From the NCBI RefSeq assembly GCF_029168945.1, contig NC_083602.1, positions 47,057,442 to 47,121,441 on the forward strand: 64,000 bases of DNA, in the 5' to 3' direction. The notes beneath the pieces were generated by a model. It saw only the letters and a program-made list of their open reading frames with translations. It did no database searches and was not told the DNA's origin. Shown in pieces: positions 25,244 through 37,410 of the stretch; the stretch's first letter is position 1, and the number at the start of each line of letters is the position of its first letter. The position numbers were made by a program, and so were the translations under genes. This DNA is from Cannabis sativa (taxonomy: Eukaryota > Streptophyta > Magnoliopsida > Rosales > Cannabaceae).

Positions 25244-27084
25244 TGTTGGGTTTTATGCCCTAAATAAAACTCATTTCAATATAATCAGATTTACTTATTA
25301 ATATAGATCAGAAATAACATTTAATGTTGCATGGTTCACATGATTTATTTCATGATTATATGTACATAATGTATAAATTCATCTGAAACCCTTTTCACAT
25401 ACTTGATCCTGTTTATTGTGTCGTCAACACATTGGAAAGTAAACATGACTATGTGAATAAAGTTTCCTAGATTTATCAGACACAGGGTTTTACTGATATG
25501 ATAATCTACAACAGAGTTTACTTGCATTTGGAGAAGTGCTATGTTCTTTCTAGAGCATTGGTTAAAGTAAAGCTCAGGTTGGATGCATGGAGTCTGCATC
25601 GGAAGGGACCGATATTGAACTTTGACTTAGATTTATTAAACTTACCGTAATATCTATTCAAGTCAATATCGCCTAGTTGATCCTAGATCAAATGATCTTA
25701 ATCCTGATATGATTAGGCTCAATCTTGAAAGGCTATTCGTGTTCTTTGATTTGTTAGTTAAGCCTACTTTTAGGTCAGGGTGATACGTACATTTTGGGAA
25801 CACGGTAGTGCGAATAGTAAGCAAAGGATGATCTCCTTTGAGCTTGACCAAACGAACATAAATGGTGGGGTACTCATTTCACATAATCTGAAATATCATT
25901 TATACGGGGTCAAGTGTTTTAAGGAATAAATACATTGTTGGGTGTAACGGTAATTTAATCCCTTTACAGTGTAGATCATTCATAGAGAGGATCAGTGATC
26001 ACATTAGGATTATAACAATGGATAACTAATGATGTGTCTATATGGTGGAACATATAGAGCATTCTATATACTGAGAGTGCAATTCTAAGTTCTATGCGTG
26101 GATTCAACGAAGAATTAATAAGTTAGTGAATTTTAGTGCTAAATTCTTGATCTACTTATTGGAAGCTCGGTTATATAGACCCATGGTCCCCGCACTAGTT
26201 GAGATAATATTGCTTGTAAGACTCATATAATTGGTTTTGATTAATCAATTATAATTCTCAAATTAGACTATGTCTATTTGTGAATTTTTCACTAAGTAAG
26301 GGCGAAATTGTAAAGAAAGAGTTTTAGGGGCATATTTGTTAATTATGATACTTTGTATGGTTCAATTAATAAATATGATAAATGACAATATTATTTAATA
26401 ATTATTTATAGTTATTAAATAATTAGAATTGGCTTTTAAATGGTTGAATTAGAAAATTGGCGTTTTTGAGAAAATCAGATGCAGAAAAGATGAACCTGCG
26501 AAATTGCAAAAAGTGAGGCCCAAATCCAGTAAGCATGGCCAGCCACTTTTGTAGGCAATTTAAACTGATATTTTCATTAATTTAATGCCAAATAATTCAA
26601 ACCTAACCCTAGTGGAATGCTATAAATAGATAGTGAAGGCTTGAGGAAAATTACACTTAAATTTCTACACTTCTGATTCAGAAAAAACTGAGCCTTCTCT
26701 CTCCCTATCTTTGGCTGACCCTTCTCTTTCTCCTTCCCTCTTCAATTTCGAAAATCTTAGTGTGAGAGTAGTGCCCACACACAGCAAGTGATACCTCAAT
26801 CATAGTGAGGAAGATCGTGAAGAAAGACTTTCAGCAAGAAGGAGTTTCAGCATCAAAGATTCAGAGAAAGAGATCCAGGTTCAGATATTGATAATGCTCT
26901 GCTACAGAAAGGAATCAAGGGCTAGATATCTGAATGGAAGGAGTCATTATGTTCCGCTGCACCCAATGTAAGGTTTCCTAAACTTTATATGTGTTTATTT
27001 CATCGTTTTAGAAAGTTCATATTTAGGGTGTTAATCAACATACTTGTGAGTAGATCTAAGATCCTGGTAAAATAATTTCCAACA
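25244..27084 (+). repeat. Copia B 3' LTR
   Basis: Complete LTR of 1,841 bp, from TGTTGGG to CCAACA, with its TATA box at 26621-26628. It shares specific variants with the LTR at 16981-18855. It lacks about 50 bp near 25812 that LTR 2 and LTR 4 keep. Confidence 0.9.
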
Positions 27085-27921
27085 TATATCTCGAAAGATA
27101 AATATTGTATATGCAACATCTAGTTGTTCATCAATTGATGACACATTAGACTAGTATTTTTACGATATGAAACAAGAAGATTGTATAAATAAGATTATTT
27201 TGACTCTCGCTAATCGAAGCATCGTTGGATTCTTATTTATAAACGAAATTATCCTAATTCCTCTTAGCTTATTCTTTTCAAATTAGCTCAATAACATATC
27301 ATTGGATGAATGGTCTATATATCATTTAATGTCATTATATTTTCTCTTAAGAAATTAAATGACGCATATGATTATAATCCCGAAATTCTATTCCCAATTG
27401 ATATAAATCCTCAATCTTAGAAATCTCCTACTTGTATGGGCAAATCTGACTTAGAGTTTATATTAGTAGTGGTGGTCCAAGAACAAATTACTCATTATAT
27501 TTGGTATAAATTTAAGTCTTTGACTTTAATTTTAGATTTCAAATAAAAATTTTCTTATATTTCTAATTCCAGGATACAATACAGTTACACTTTGACAAGT
27601 GTTTAATATCCATCTTCTATTAATAGATTCAAACTGTATGGAATATGAGTTTAGTATTCTTTGACCAGGATCCACTTGCACAATTCTAAGAACTCTTTGA
27701 TGTAACTAAACCTAAGTCATCAAAAGACTCAACCACATTTTTTTTAATCTATGGCATTTGTATCTTGATCATAGTGGTTTTGACAAGATCAATCTCTGCA
27801 ATGAGTTAATATGCCTATATCCACTGAAAGTAGTTCATCTCATTCGCAGATGGATGTACATTCAGGGGTGGATATGAGTTTTTTGTTGTATTCTTAAAAC
27901 GGTCACTCTAGATTATACCTT
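27085..27921 (+). pseudogene. Copia A internal region resumed, GAG-pre-integrase remnant
   Basis: Homologous to about 22730-23540 of element B, so this is element A continuing after the nested insertion. At 27746 the frame reads NLWHLYLDHSGFDKIN, the decayed GAG-pre-integrase motif. It is interrupted at 27921, where a gypsy-derived composite begins. Stops are present in every frame and no product is expected. Confidence 0.7.
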
Positions 27922-27942
27922 ATTGGGTATCGTGCCTAATTA

Positions 27943-30301
27943 AGTCACGGCCTTGTTCCAGGCCTTCAGGGCATCATCCTTAGCTCTTAACTCCTCAGCC
28001 TTGGCCTTCAGTGCTTCCTGATGCCTCCGCTCCGCCTGAGCCTCCTTCTCCTGGGCCTCCTCCCGGAAAGCCTTCCTCTCAACCCCCAAGTCTCTAAGAC
28101 TCTTCATGGCCTCATCCATGCCCCCAAATTCTGACATGATGTACCCATGATCAATTAAAGTCTTCGAGAGGTGACCGGTCTCTGCAGTAATTTGGCAATA
28201 CAAGAAAAAAGAGTAAGTACGAGGGATCATGTGCCATAAAGTAAGGCCCAAGAACACTAACAGAGACTTACAACGGTCATAGCAGCACTGATATCCTAGA
28301 TCTGATAGATCGAGTTCGTGGAAGTGCAGGCTGCGTATCTCTTGGCTGGGAGTTGGGTCAGGTTGTAGACAAAGTGGCTCGTCAACTAAGGGGAAAAGGA
28401 GCGAGGGTAGGCCCGACGAAGCATTTGAACCAGTCCGTCAGGGGGTCCATGTTCAGGTCATAGGCGTTCTTAAAAGCCTCATCACGCAAGGAGTTCTCCA
28501 GGGCCTCCCTTAAGACCTTTTTTCAGAGCCTCCACCTCGGTGTTCCCTCTCGTATACTCAGCCATAGCGTAATGGTGCTTGGCGATCCGGAGCTGTTGTC
28601 TCTCCTCATCAGCGGGAACGGGAGTAAGGACAATGCCGGGAGGCATAAGATATTCCTCCGCTTCAGGTGGGATCCCCGAGTCGGAGCTGACGGCCGGAGT
28701 ATCAACCCTCCTAGGCTTTTTGGAAGACTCGACCTCCACCATTTTGCCTTTACGCTTCCGGTCCAAGGGGCTAGGATCTCGCCCTCTTCCTCCTCCTCGA
28801 CCTCCCCATCGTAGTCGATCAAGACAATTTGGCCTAAGGGGATGCTAGAAGAGGACTTCCCTAGGGTCACCATCTGGTCCAGCGCTGGAGGAAGAGCGGA
28901 GTCAGGACTATAGGTCTGGGCAAGGGTCGCCAAAAGCTCCTCCATTGGCCTGGCTGATTAAAGAAACGAACAAATAAGTGTCAGAATGGCCAAGAGAAAA
29001 TATGCACACCAAAAACAAAGCAGTAAAACTAGTCCTACCCAGACAATCTAATTCATCCCTAGCAAAGTCCTGTACTTAATACTGGCTTTGTCATCCCCAA
29101 GAAAGCTGTCCGAGAGAAGAAACTAGCTGGAAGACAGATAAGCTGAATGATCCAAAGGAATAGGTGCGGGAGGCCCAGACCCCATCCAAGATCGGCCTAA
29201 AAAATGACCTAAGTTGGAAAAATAAAAACCCTATAGGCCTACACCAAGAATAATCTTGAGCGGAGGGAACATGATGAACCGTTAAGGGAGACTTATCGGA
29301 TCCGGGCGTGCTGGCATCAAGAGCGCCAGCATTGGGGACCGGCAGAAGCAACTTAGGTCGAGAAGGCACCCGTTCTTTACCCGCTTCTATCTGGAGGGTC
29401 CTCCCAGGAGCAGCTTGAGCCTTAATATAGGCTAACTCTTGTTCCCTCCTGAAGAGGTACTTCTGGTACCGGTCCTCTGCTGAGGCAATAATGTCCGCCC
29501 GGAGTGCCTTTTCAGAGTCTGGGGTACGAATGTTTGGGCAGACGACCTTAGAGAGGTTGAATTTATCCACGGAATGGCTCCCCGAGATAAGCTTGGACTT
29601 CCGGCAGTTCTCCATTGTGACCAAGTCTCCCACGTTAAGGCCATTTTTGTCGTAAGTGGAAAAGACCTTAGCGTGTTGGAGGAAAAGCTAGGTAGGAGCA
29701 GTGCGATGCAGTGGAGGGATCCTAATCCACTCCATGAGAACTTTTGGGCGATCCACGACCTGAAAGCTGGAAGAGAAGAAGAAACGGTGGCGGTACTCCT
29801 TAACATTCTTCTGAAAATTATAAGGGACCGGGCCCTCATTAGCAGGATGGGCCCGGAGTGTGAAAAAACCGTTCTTAAACTTATCCCCCTTCTTGGGGAT
29901 AGACACAAGTTCATAAAAGTATAAAATCTCAGCTGGGCTAGGTGAAGCCCAGCCACGGGCTACATAAAAAATAAACAAGCCTGAGAGCAGGCGGTAAGCT
30001 TGAGGAATGAGTTGGTAAGGCGGAAGGCCGACAAAAACAAGGAAATTTATAAAATAATCTTGAAGAGGAAGCATGGCTCCGGACATGAGATGGGTCTAGC
30101 TCCAAGCTCCGAAACCCCCATAATTGTGATTGGGCGTCTCTTCGTCCCGAGGCAATTGATGAAAGAACCCAGATGCGGACGGCTTGATGCTAGCTACAGT
30201 CACAATTTTCTCCAACTGATGGGCGCAGGTCAGGGTGGAGCAGAGCTCATCTGCCTCCCAACCGTTTGAACGACAAGTATAATTCTCTTGGGCGACCGGG
30301 C
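27943..30301 (-). pseudogene. Accessory ORF of Tat-type gypsy element, PF04195-like, multi-exon
   Basis: Minus-strand coding region typical of the putative gypsy-type transposon family (Transposase_28, PF04195), which in plants is carried as an extra ORF by Tat-lineage elements. From 30086 downward the frame reads LPLQDYFINFLVFVGL, then SPAEILYFYEL and NGFFTLR, the characteristic core. An in-frame stop (29688-29690) is followed in the same frame by coding sequence to about 29230. A second exon runs from about 28965 to 28270, with acceptor ttaatcag near 28966 and a frameshift near 28766. It includes an acidic run (EVEEEEEGE) and ends at the donor gttgtaagtc near 28270. A third exon starts after tactgcag near 28170 and encodes a Glu/Lys/Ala-rich coiled-coil stretch, ending with a stop at about 27943. 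Its 5' end is cut by the LTR repeat at 30302. Its function in the element is unknown and this copy is broken. Confidence 0.7.
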
Positions 30302-30302
30302 T

Positions 30303-33097
30303 TGTAATGCCCTAAATAATTAGGCACGATACACAATAAACTTATGAAACCCTAATCCCCTAATTGGGATTACTAGTAAAATAAGAGTTAAAATTAAAAT
30401 TTATTAATAAACGAAATGAAAATAACTTGTAATAATTTAAACCTTATAATTTAAAAGTTACAAAAGTTGGGATCCCAAAAGTATTTACAAAACAATATTA
30501 CAAGTTCTTTTCCTTTGGCCGACCTAAGCGGCAAAACAGAGTCTCAAAAGACATCACTGGTAGACCCCAACCCGCTTGGTCTACTGTGGCCCGACATGTA
30601 CATTCTTCGTTCAGCTCCCATACTCATGGCTGATCAGAAACAACTTTACCCTTTCCTGCACAGTAGAGCACCCGTGAGCCAAGCCCAGCAAGACAGTATA
30701 AAATAATGATAACATATTTATCACACTATATATTCAGTAATGCCATTCACATATGCGTGTATGACATAGACCTACATGTTACGCTCACATGCCTATTTAT
30801 ATCTACGTAGCGTAGACCAACGTGTTGCGCTCACACGTCTAATTACAATAAGGCCTTATAAGGGTTCCTCTCGGTTCTAGTTACCGAGTCCAACCTGGAT
30901 ATGCCTTGAACACATAACCCTAAATCTCAACATATTCATATATATAACATGGCATAGAATTTACACAGCATATATCACTAGGTTAATAACCCTAGGCTAT
31001 CAAACCACTCACATTAAGGTAATAACCCTAATCACGATTATTAATTACTCACATATCCCATTTCGAATATAAGTGCCACCGCGCATAACTCTACGTGCTA
31101 ACTACTGTCTTACCTGATGTCCCGAATATAAGTGCCAATCGTTTGAACGGCAACTATAATTCTCTAGGGCGACCGGGCTTGTAATGCCCTAAATAATTAG
31201 GCACGATACCCAATAAACTTATGAAACCCTAATCCCCTAATTGCGATTACTAGTAAAATAAGAGCTAAAATTAAACTTTATAAATAAACGGAATGAAAAT
31301 AACTTGTAATAATTTAAGCCTTATAATTTAAAAGTTACAAAAGTTGGGATCCCAAAAGTATTTACAAAACAATATTACAAGTTCTTTTCCTTTGGCCGAC
31401 CTAAGCGGCAAAACAGAGTCTCAAAAGACATCACTGGTAGACCCCAACCCGCTTGGTCTACTGTGGCCCGACATGTACATTCTTCGTTCAGCTCCTATAC
31501 TCATGGCTGATCAGAAACAACTTTACCCTTTCCTGCGCAGTAGAGCACCCGTGAGCCAAGCCCAGCAAGACAGTATAAAATAATGATAACATATTTATCA
31601 CACTATATAATCAGTAATGCCATTCACATATGCGTGTATGACATAGACATACATGTTACGCTCACATGCCTATTTATATCTACGTAGCGTAGACCTACGT
31701 GTTGCGCTCACACGTGTAATTACAATAAGGCCTTATAACGGTTCCTCTCGGTTCTAGTTACCGAGTCCAACCTGGCTATGCCTTGAACACATAACCCTAA
31801 ATCTCAACATATTCATATATATAACATGGCATAGAATTTACACAACATATATCACTAGGGTAATAACCCTAGGCTGTCAAACCACTCACATTAGGGTAAT
31901 AACCCTAATCCCGATTATTAATTACTCACATATCCCATTTCGAATATAAGTGCCACAGCGCATAACTCTACGTGCTAACTACTGTCTTACCTGATGTCCC
32001 GAATATAAGTGCCAATCGTTTGAACGACAAGTATAATTCTCTTGGGCGACCGGGCTTGTAATGCCCTAAATAATTAGGCACGATAGCCAATAAACTTATG
32101 AAACCCTAATCCCCTAATTGGCATTACTAGTAAAATAAGAGCTAAAATTAAACTTTATTAATAAACGGAATGAAAATAACTTGTAATAATTTAAACCTTA
32201 TAATTTAAAAGTTACAAAAGTTGGGATCCCAAAAGTATTTACAAAACAATATTACAAGTTCTTTTCCTTTGGCCGACCTAAGCGGCAAAACAGAGTCACA
32301 AAAGACATCACTGGTAGACCCCAACCCGCTTGGTCTAGTGTGGCCCGACATGTACATTCTTCGTTCAGCTCCCATACTCATGGCTGATCAGAAACAACTT
32401 TACCCTTTCCTGCACAGTAGAGCACCCGTGAGCCAAGCCGAGCAAGACAGTATAAAATAATGATAACATATTTATCACACTATATAATCTGTAATGCCAT
32501 TCACATATGCCTGAATGACATAGACCTACATGTTACGCTCACATGCCTATTTATATCTACGTAGCGTAGACCTACCTGTTGCGCTCACACGTCTAATTAC
32601 AATAAGGCCTTATAAGGGTTCCTCTCGGTTCTAGTTACCGAGTCCAACCTGGTTATGCCTTGAACACATAACCCTAAATCTCAACATATTCATAAATATA
32701 ACATGGCATAGAATTTACACAGCATATATCACTAGGGTAATAACCCTAGGCTATCAAACCACTCACATTAGGGTAATAAGCCTAATCCCGATTATTAATT
32801 ACTCACATATCCCATTTCGAATATAAGTGCCACTGCGCATAACTCTACGTGCTAACTACTGTCTTACCTGATGTCCCGAATATAAGTGTAAACTGTTTGA
32901 ACGACAAGTATAATTCTCTTGGGCGACCGGGCTTGTAATGCCTAAATAATTAGGCACGATACCCAATAAACTTATGAAACCCTAATCCCCTAATTGGGAT
33001 TACTAGTAAAATAAGAGCGAAAATTAAACTTTATTAATAAACGGAATGAAAATAACTTGTAATAATTTAAACCTTATATTTTAAAAGTTACAAAATT
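30303..33097 (-). repeat. 877-bp tandem triplication of a chromovirus LTR fragment
   Basis: Units start at 30303, 31180, 32057 and 32934 (the last is partial), giving exactly 877 bp each time with few mismatches. Each unit is the reverse complement of the last roughly 835 bp of the LTR family at 50495-52938 (tgtaatgccctaaataatta is the reversed LTR end), plus about 43 bp (gtttgaacg to gaccgggc). Those 43 bp also occur at 30259-30301 as the end of the accessory ORF. A 79-residue open frame in each unit is only LTR sequence and is not a gene. Confidence 0.9.
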
Positions 33098-34807
33098 TGA
33101 AATGTTTAATTTTTTGAAGTTTTTTGCAATGGTTAAAACCATTAAGGTAAGTGGTTAAAGATCTTGAGAACTGATAGGGGTGGAGAAATAGTTAGTAGAT
33201 ATGCAGTTCAAAGATCATTAAATTGAATTTTTAATTATATCCAAACCTACCTCCCCAGAAATTTTGATTTGCATATTGATGATTAATTACTAGTCGTTGC
33301 CTAAATCCTTCTATGGTAATACAATTTCAGAATGATGTGATGGTTGTATACTTAATGTAAATCATTACTAGATTCATAAATGACCTAATCAAAATCTTAA
33401 GAAAACCTAGAACTGTTAACCATGTTTTGTTAGCTATTCTAAGTGATTAGGGGTGGACCATCCCCTAGTCAATAGATAAGAAAGTGTTTGTTCAAACAAA
33501 TACTACTTTTCTAAGAAAATGACTAAGTCTGAAAATAAAGTAGCAAATAAAGGAGATATTTTTCTTGATTCCAAAAGTGTTCTATCATCTTATATGACAT
33601 ATGATGATCCCACTGGCTCTATTGTCTTGTCACAACCGAAGAGATCAATACCATTTAGTTTTCTTAGACATAATTCACGGTACCTTGTCGTAGTGGGAGA
33701 GATTCTAGGAACTCACCTTCTTATGACTTGGGAGACACTAGTGATTAAAATCCATTGTGAGTTTAAACAAGTAATGGATTGTCAAGATAAGAAACTAAGA
33801 AGAAAAGACAAGAGAACTATGGTTTAATCCATTCACATGGAGTAACCTAAATTTTTTTATTACAAGGACATAAAAGGAAATTTTTGTTAATAAGTCTATT
33901 CAATGGACTTAACAAACTTTTTGTTCCTAGTATTATAGGTTTGAGTTTATCTAAACCTATGGCTTGTGGTATACGTGGTAATTACTTACTCTAATGCAAG
34001 CAACTTACGTTAGTAAGATGCTGAAGCATTTTCTTTCTAATGGCAATCTATAGAAGCTTCTCGACTTCTAGGCATATTTATCTAAGGAAAAGTCTCAACT
34101 ATTCTATAAAAGATAAAGCCATGAAAGAATTTCATATATCAACAGTGAGAGGTCTCAGATATGCTTTAGTATGCCTTAGACCAGACACCTGCTGTTGAGT
34201 GGGAGTAATGAGTAGGTATCAGATTAATCCAGGAGAGGAACATTGGAAGACAATCAAGTAAATCTTAAGATTAAGAAGAGGAACTATATGTTAGTCTATA
34301 AGGGTGTGTTTAAAAACTCTTAGACTACACCACAGCAGATTTCGAAATTTGCCTTTGTGCTAGAAAATCTTTCTGATAAGATGGTGATTACTCTGGGGGT
34401 GGAATAGTGATTTTGGAGAAGTGTAAAAACCTATCTGAAGTCTCTAGGTCTACCAGGAAGGGACTAAATGTTAAAGTTCCAGGAAAGGTACTTATTCAGT
34501 CTAAGGAAAAGTCTATACATTTTTGGCACCATTCCAAATTGCCTAAACTACTAGTGTTAATTTCCTGATTAACTAAAAGTAGTAGCCAAAGACATAGAAT
34601 CCAGTATCCCAAAAAGAGTAGACATATAGAGAGGAATTTCATATTATCAATGATTTTGTGATTAAAGGAAGAGTAATGGTGGAGAAAAGGTTGTGTTTAA
34701 TTCAACCTTTCAGATCCTATTACGAGGAGTTTACTACTACTACACTTGATTTGTATATCGAGGTGTTGAGATTATTAGAAACACATTTTTTGTTTTATAT
34801 TAGTGAA
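33098..34807 (+). pseudogene. Copia A pol remnant, 3' part
   Basis: Continuation of element A after the composite insertion, colinear with 23560-25235 of element B. It holds the integrase piece KILRTDRGGEIV at 33158, a 102-codon open stretch (33519-33827) in the integrase-to-RT linker position, and the reverse-transcriptase tail RYALVCLRPDTCC and MSRYQINPGEEHWKTIK (34148-34290). In this copy the proline of the usual NPG is kept. RNase H remnants and the PPT follow. Stops such as the tga after CC show it is non-functional. Confidence 0.75.
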
Positions 34808-34817
34808 AGTGGGAGTT
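34808..34817 (+). other. Copia A polypurine tract
   Basis: agtgggagtt directly before the TGTTGG start of the 3' LTR. Confidence 0.7.
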
Positions 34818-35614
34818 TGTTGGGTTTTATGCCCTAAATAAAACTCATTTCAATATAATCAGATTTACTTATTAATATAGATCAGAAATAACATTTAATA
34901 TTGCATGGTTTACATGATTTATTTCATGATTATATGTACATAATATATAAATTCATCTGAAACCCTTTTCATATACTTGATCCTGTTTATTGTGCTGTCA
35001 ACACATTGGAAAGTAAACATGACTATGTGAATAAAGATTCCTAGATTTATCAGACATAGGGTTTTACTGATATGATAATCTACAACAGAGTTTACTTGCA
35101 TTTGGAGAAATGCTATGTTCTTTCCAGAGCATTGGTTAAAGTAAAGCTCAGGTTGGATGCATGGAGTATGCATCGGAAGGAACCGATATTGAACTTTGAT
35201 TTAGATTTATTAAACTTACCGTAATATCTATTCAAGTCAATATTGCCTAGTTTATCCTAGATCAAATGATCTTAATCCTGTTATGTTTAGGCTCAATCTC
35301 AAGAGGCTATTCGTGTTCTTTGATTTGTTAGTTAAGCCTACTTTTAGGTCAGGGTGATACGTACATTTTGGGAACACGGTAGTGCAGTTGAGTGGGAGCT
35401 CTAACATAAACATGGAATCTATAGCTTCTATTTGCGAATAGTAAGCAAAGGATGATCTCCTTCGCGCTTGACCAAACAAAAATAAATGGTGGAGATCTCA
35501 TTTCACATAAGCTGAAATATCATTTATACGGGGTTAAGTGTTTTAAGGATTAAATACATTGTAGGTGTAACGGTAATCTAATCCCTTTACAGTGTAGATC
35601 ATTCATATAGAGGA
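34818..35614 (+). repeat. Copia A 3' LTR, truncated
   Basis: Starts TGTTGGGTTT and follows the LTR for about 800 bp, to catatagaggat, where satellite sequence (acttagaccc) takes over. The U3 end, TATA box and R/U5 are missing. It shares variants with the LTR at 14455. Confidence 0.85.
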
Positions 35615-37410
35615 TACTTAGACCCAGAACTGAATCAAGACTGAGATCGGTAGTGGAACTTGGGACTCCAACCCAACCTAGACCAAGACCCAGGAGGTGA
35701 ACCCACACCCGGAGCCTGATCTAGACCTAGACTTAAATCCGGACCCGAACCCAAACTCAGTCCAGGACTCGAACTCTGACCCTAACTCAAGCCCAAACTT
35801 GAAGTCAGAATTGTAAATGGAACTAGAATCGAACTAAGACTAGGACCAGGACCAGGACCTAAACCCAAACCCGAACCCATATCAAAACCCAGACAGAGAC
35901 CTAAACCCGAACCGAGACTAAGACTCGAACGCGAACCTAGACTGGCACCCAAACCCACACAATAAGTGGCACCTGGACCCAAAATCAGGATAAGGACCTG
36001 GGAAACAAAACTAGGACCGGGACCTAGTACCCGACCAAGACGCGAACTTGAACCTAAGACCCAGCTCGTGACCTGGCACCAGAAATGGAACTAGATTGGG
36101 ACCCGATATTGGGATCCCAATCTAGAACCATGGCTTGGACAAAATCCGTAGTCGGTGTTTGGATTGGGGACCCAACCCAGGACCCGAACCCTAACAACTA
36201 CCCGAACCCACACCCGAACCTGAACCCAGTCCCAAACCTGAACCCAGTCCCAAACCCAAAAGTGGACCCGAACTCGTATCCTATGAACCAAAATTGGAAC
36301 CAAAATCGGAAGTTGACCGGGGCTGGAACTAGGACTTGGATTTGGAATCATAACTGAAATTTGTCCTAGATCCAGAACCATAACCGGACAAGGACCTGGA
36401 CTCCAAATCCGACCTAGACCCGAATCGGGAGCCGTACCCGGATCCCAACCCAAACCTGGACTCGGGACCCGAACTCGAACCTAAATTCAGACCCAAACAT
36501 GCAAACCAGACTAGGGACACAGAACTAGGGTCGGGACCTAGAACCACTCCCCAGTCCCGATCCCGAACCCAAACTCAGAAATGGGACCTGAACGAGAACC
36601 AGACGGAGACCCGTGACAGTGATCCCGATCTTGACTCGGGATTCGGGTAACGGGGCCTAGAACACACCAGTAGTCGGTGTCTAGATCTGGGACTCATACT
36701 AGGACCAGAACTCAGAGGAAGAACCAAACCCAAACCCAAACCTAGACCTGGTACCCAAAATTATTATCTGAACAAGAATCGTCGAACCAGGACCCTAGAA
36801 CAAGACTGGGACCGTGACCAGGACCCAGACCCCAACCTAGAACCGAACACAGACCTAGCCTCAGACCCAAACTGACAATGGAAATCTGGCCCAGACAGGG
36901 TCGTGTACCCAGACCGGAACTGAGACCAAGACTTGGACCTAAATCTGGGACTCGACCCCAAACACACACTTGGACCTAGATAGGGATCCGAATACGAACC
37001 TCGACTCGGACCAAGACCCAGAGTGGGATCAAAATGCTAGACCTAGATCAGGACCGAGATCCTGACCCAGACCCAAACTTGGACCTGCACAAGGTACCCG
37101 AACTTGGACATGGACCCGATCCTAGACACAGATCGTGGTCAAGACCTGGACACAAACCCAGACACAGACTCAAACACGAACTCAAACCCACACATATAAT
37201 CAGACCCAAAGCTAGGCCCGGACCCGGACCGTAACTCGAACCCAGACCACGATCAGAACCAAGGACTTTGACCCATAATTGAATCTAGACTCAAATCGGG
37301 ATTGGAACTTGGGACTCGGACCCAACCTAGACCAAGACCCGCGAACCCACACTCGGAGCCTGATCTGGACCTAGACTGAAATCCGTACCCGAACACAAAT
37401 ATAGACCAGG
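35615..37410 (+). repeat. Hexanucleotide-derived satellite array, block II
   Basis: Same array and same orientation as block I. Island A is near 36148 and island B near 36670. An extra 18-bp tandem copy (three hexamers) lies at 36217-36252. The block starts 534 bp before island A, while block I ended about 335 bp after one. With a unit of about 1.63 kb, about 770 bp (plus any whole units) is therefore missing around insertion 1. The right end abuts the TGTAGCACCC end of a reversed LTR. Confidence 0.9.

Larger units (their letters stand above)
16981..27084 (+). mobile_element. Ty1/copia retrotransposon B, nested in element A, 5' LTR truncated
   Basis: A second copia element of the same family as A. 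Its parts are a 5' LTR (16981-18855, missing its first roughly 46 bp), PBS, a 6.4-kb internal region (18856-25243) and a complete 3' LTR (25244-27084). Its two LTRs share variants not found in element A. After 27084 the sequence resumes inside A's internal region at the counterpart of about 22730 in B, which shows nesting. All coding sequence is decayed. Confidence 0.8.
27922..33097 (-). mobile_element. Composite gypsy-derived insertion in copia A
   Basis: About 5.2 kb interrupts the copia A pol region. In order it contains a 20-bp stub (27922-27942) matching the chromovirus LTR 3' end (attgggtatcgtgcctaat), a minus-strand accessory ORF region (27943-30301), and three and a fraction tandem copies of an 877-bp unit that is mostly reversed LTR (30303-33097). 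The right edge (caaaa then tttgaaatg) coincides with an aaaat stretch in the target, so the joint may be microhomology-mediated. No target-site duplication is evident. The LTR portion is the same family as the chromovirus at 50495. Confidence 0.7.
14455..35614 (+). mobile_element. Ty1/copia retrotransposon A, split by nested insertions
   Basis: Plus-strand copia element inserted in the satellite. Its parts are a 5' LTR (14455-16152), PBS and leader (to 16980), pol remnants (27085-27921 and 33098-34807), a PPT and a 3' LTR cut short at about 35614. It is interrupted by copia element B (16981-27084) and by a composite gypsy-derived piece (27922-33097). LTR 1 and LTR 4 share variants absent from B's two LTRs, such as ggtggagatctc against ggtggggtactc, and aatctcaagagg against aatcttgaaagg. 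This supports pairing the outermost LTRs as one element. Coding capacity is destroyed by stops and frameshifts. No clean target-site duplication is visible, because the right end is deleted. Confidence 0.8.

Noticed and set aside
28523..28945. Serine-rich protein read from the upstream frame to its end
   Set aside because: After about 28766 it runs out of frame of the accessory ORF. Only the first part is genuine exon sequence.
30467..32460. Three 79-residue open frames repeated every 877 bp as a gene family
   Set aside because: They lie within reversed LTR sequence that matches 52100-52938 of the chromovirus LTR, so they are noncoding LTR copies.
30303..33097. CRISPR-like array
   Set aside because: Units are 877 bp of LTR sequence with no short repeat-spacer structure, and the context is a plant genome.
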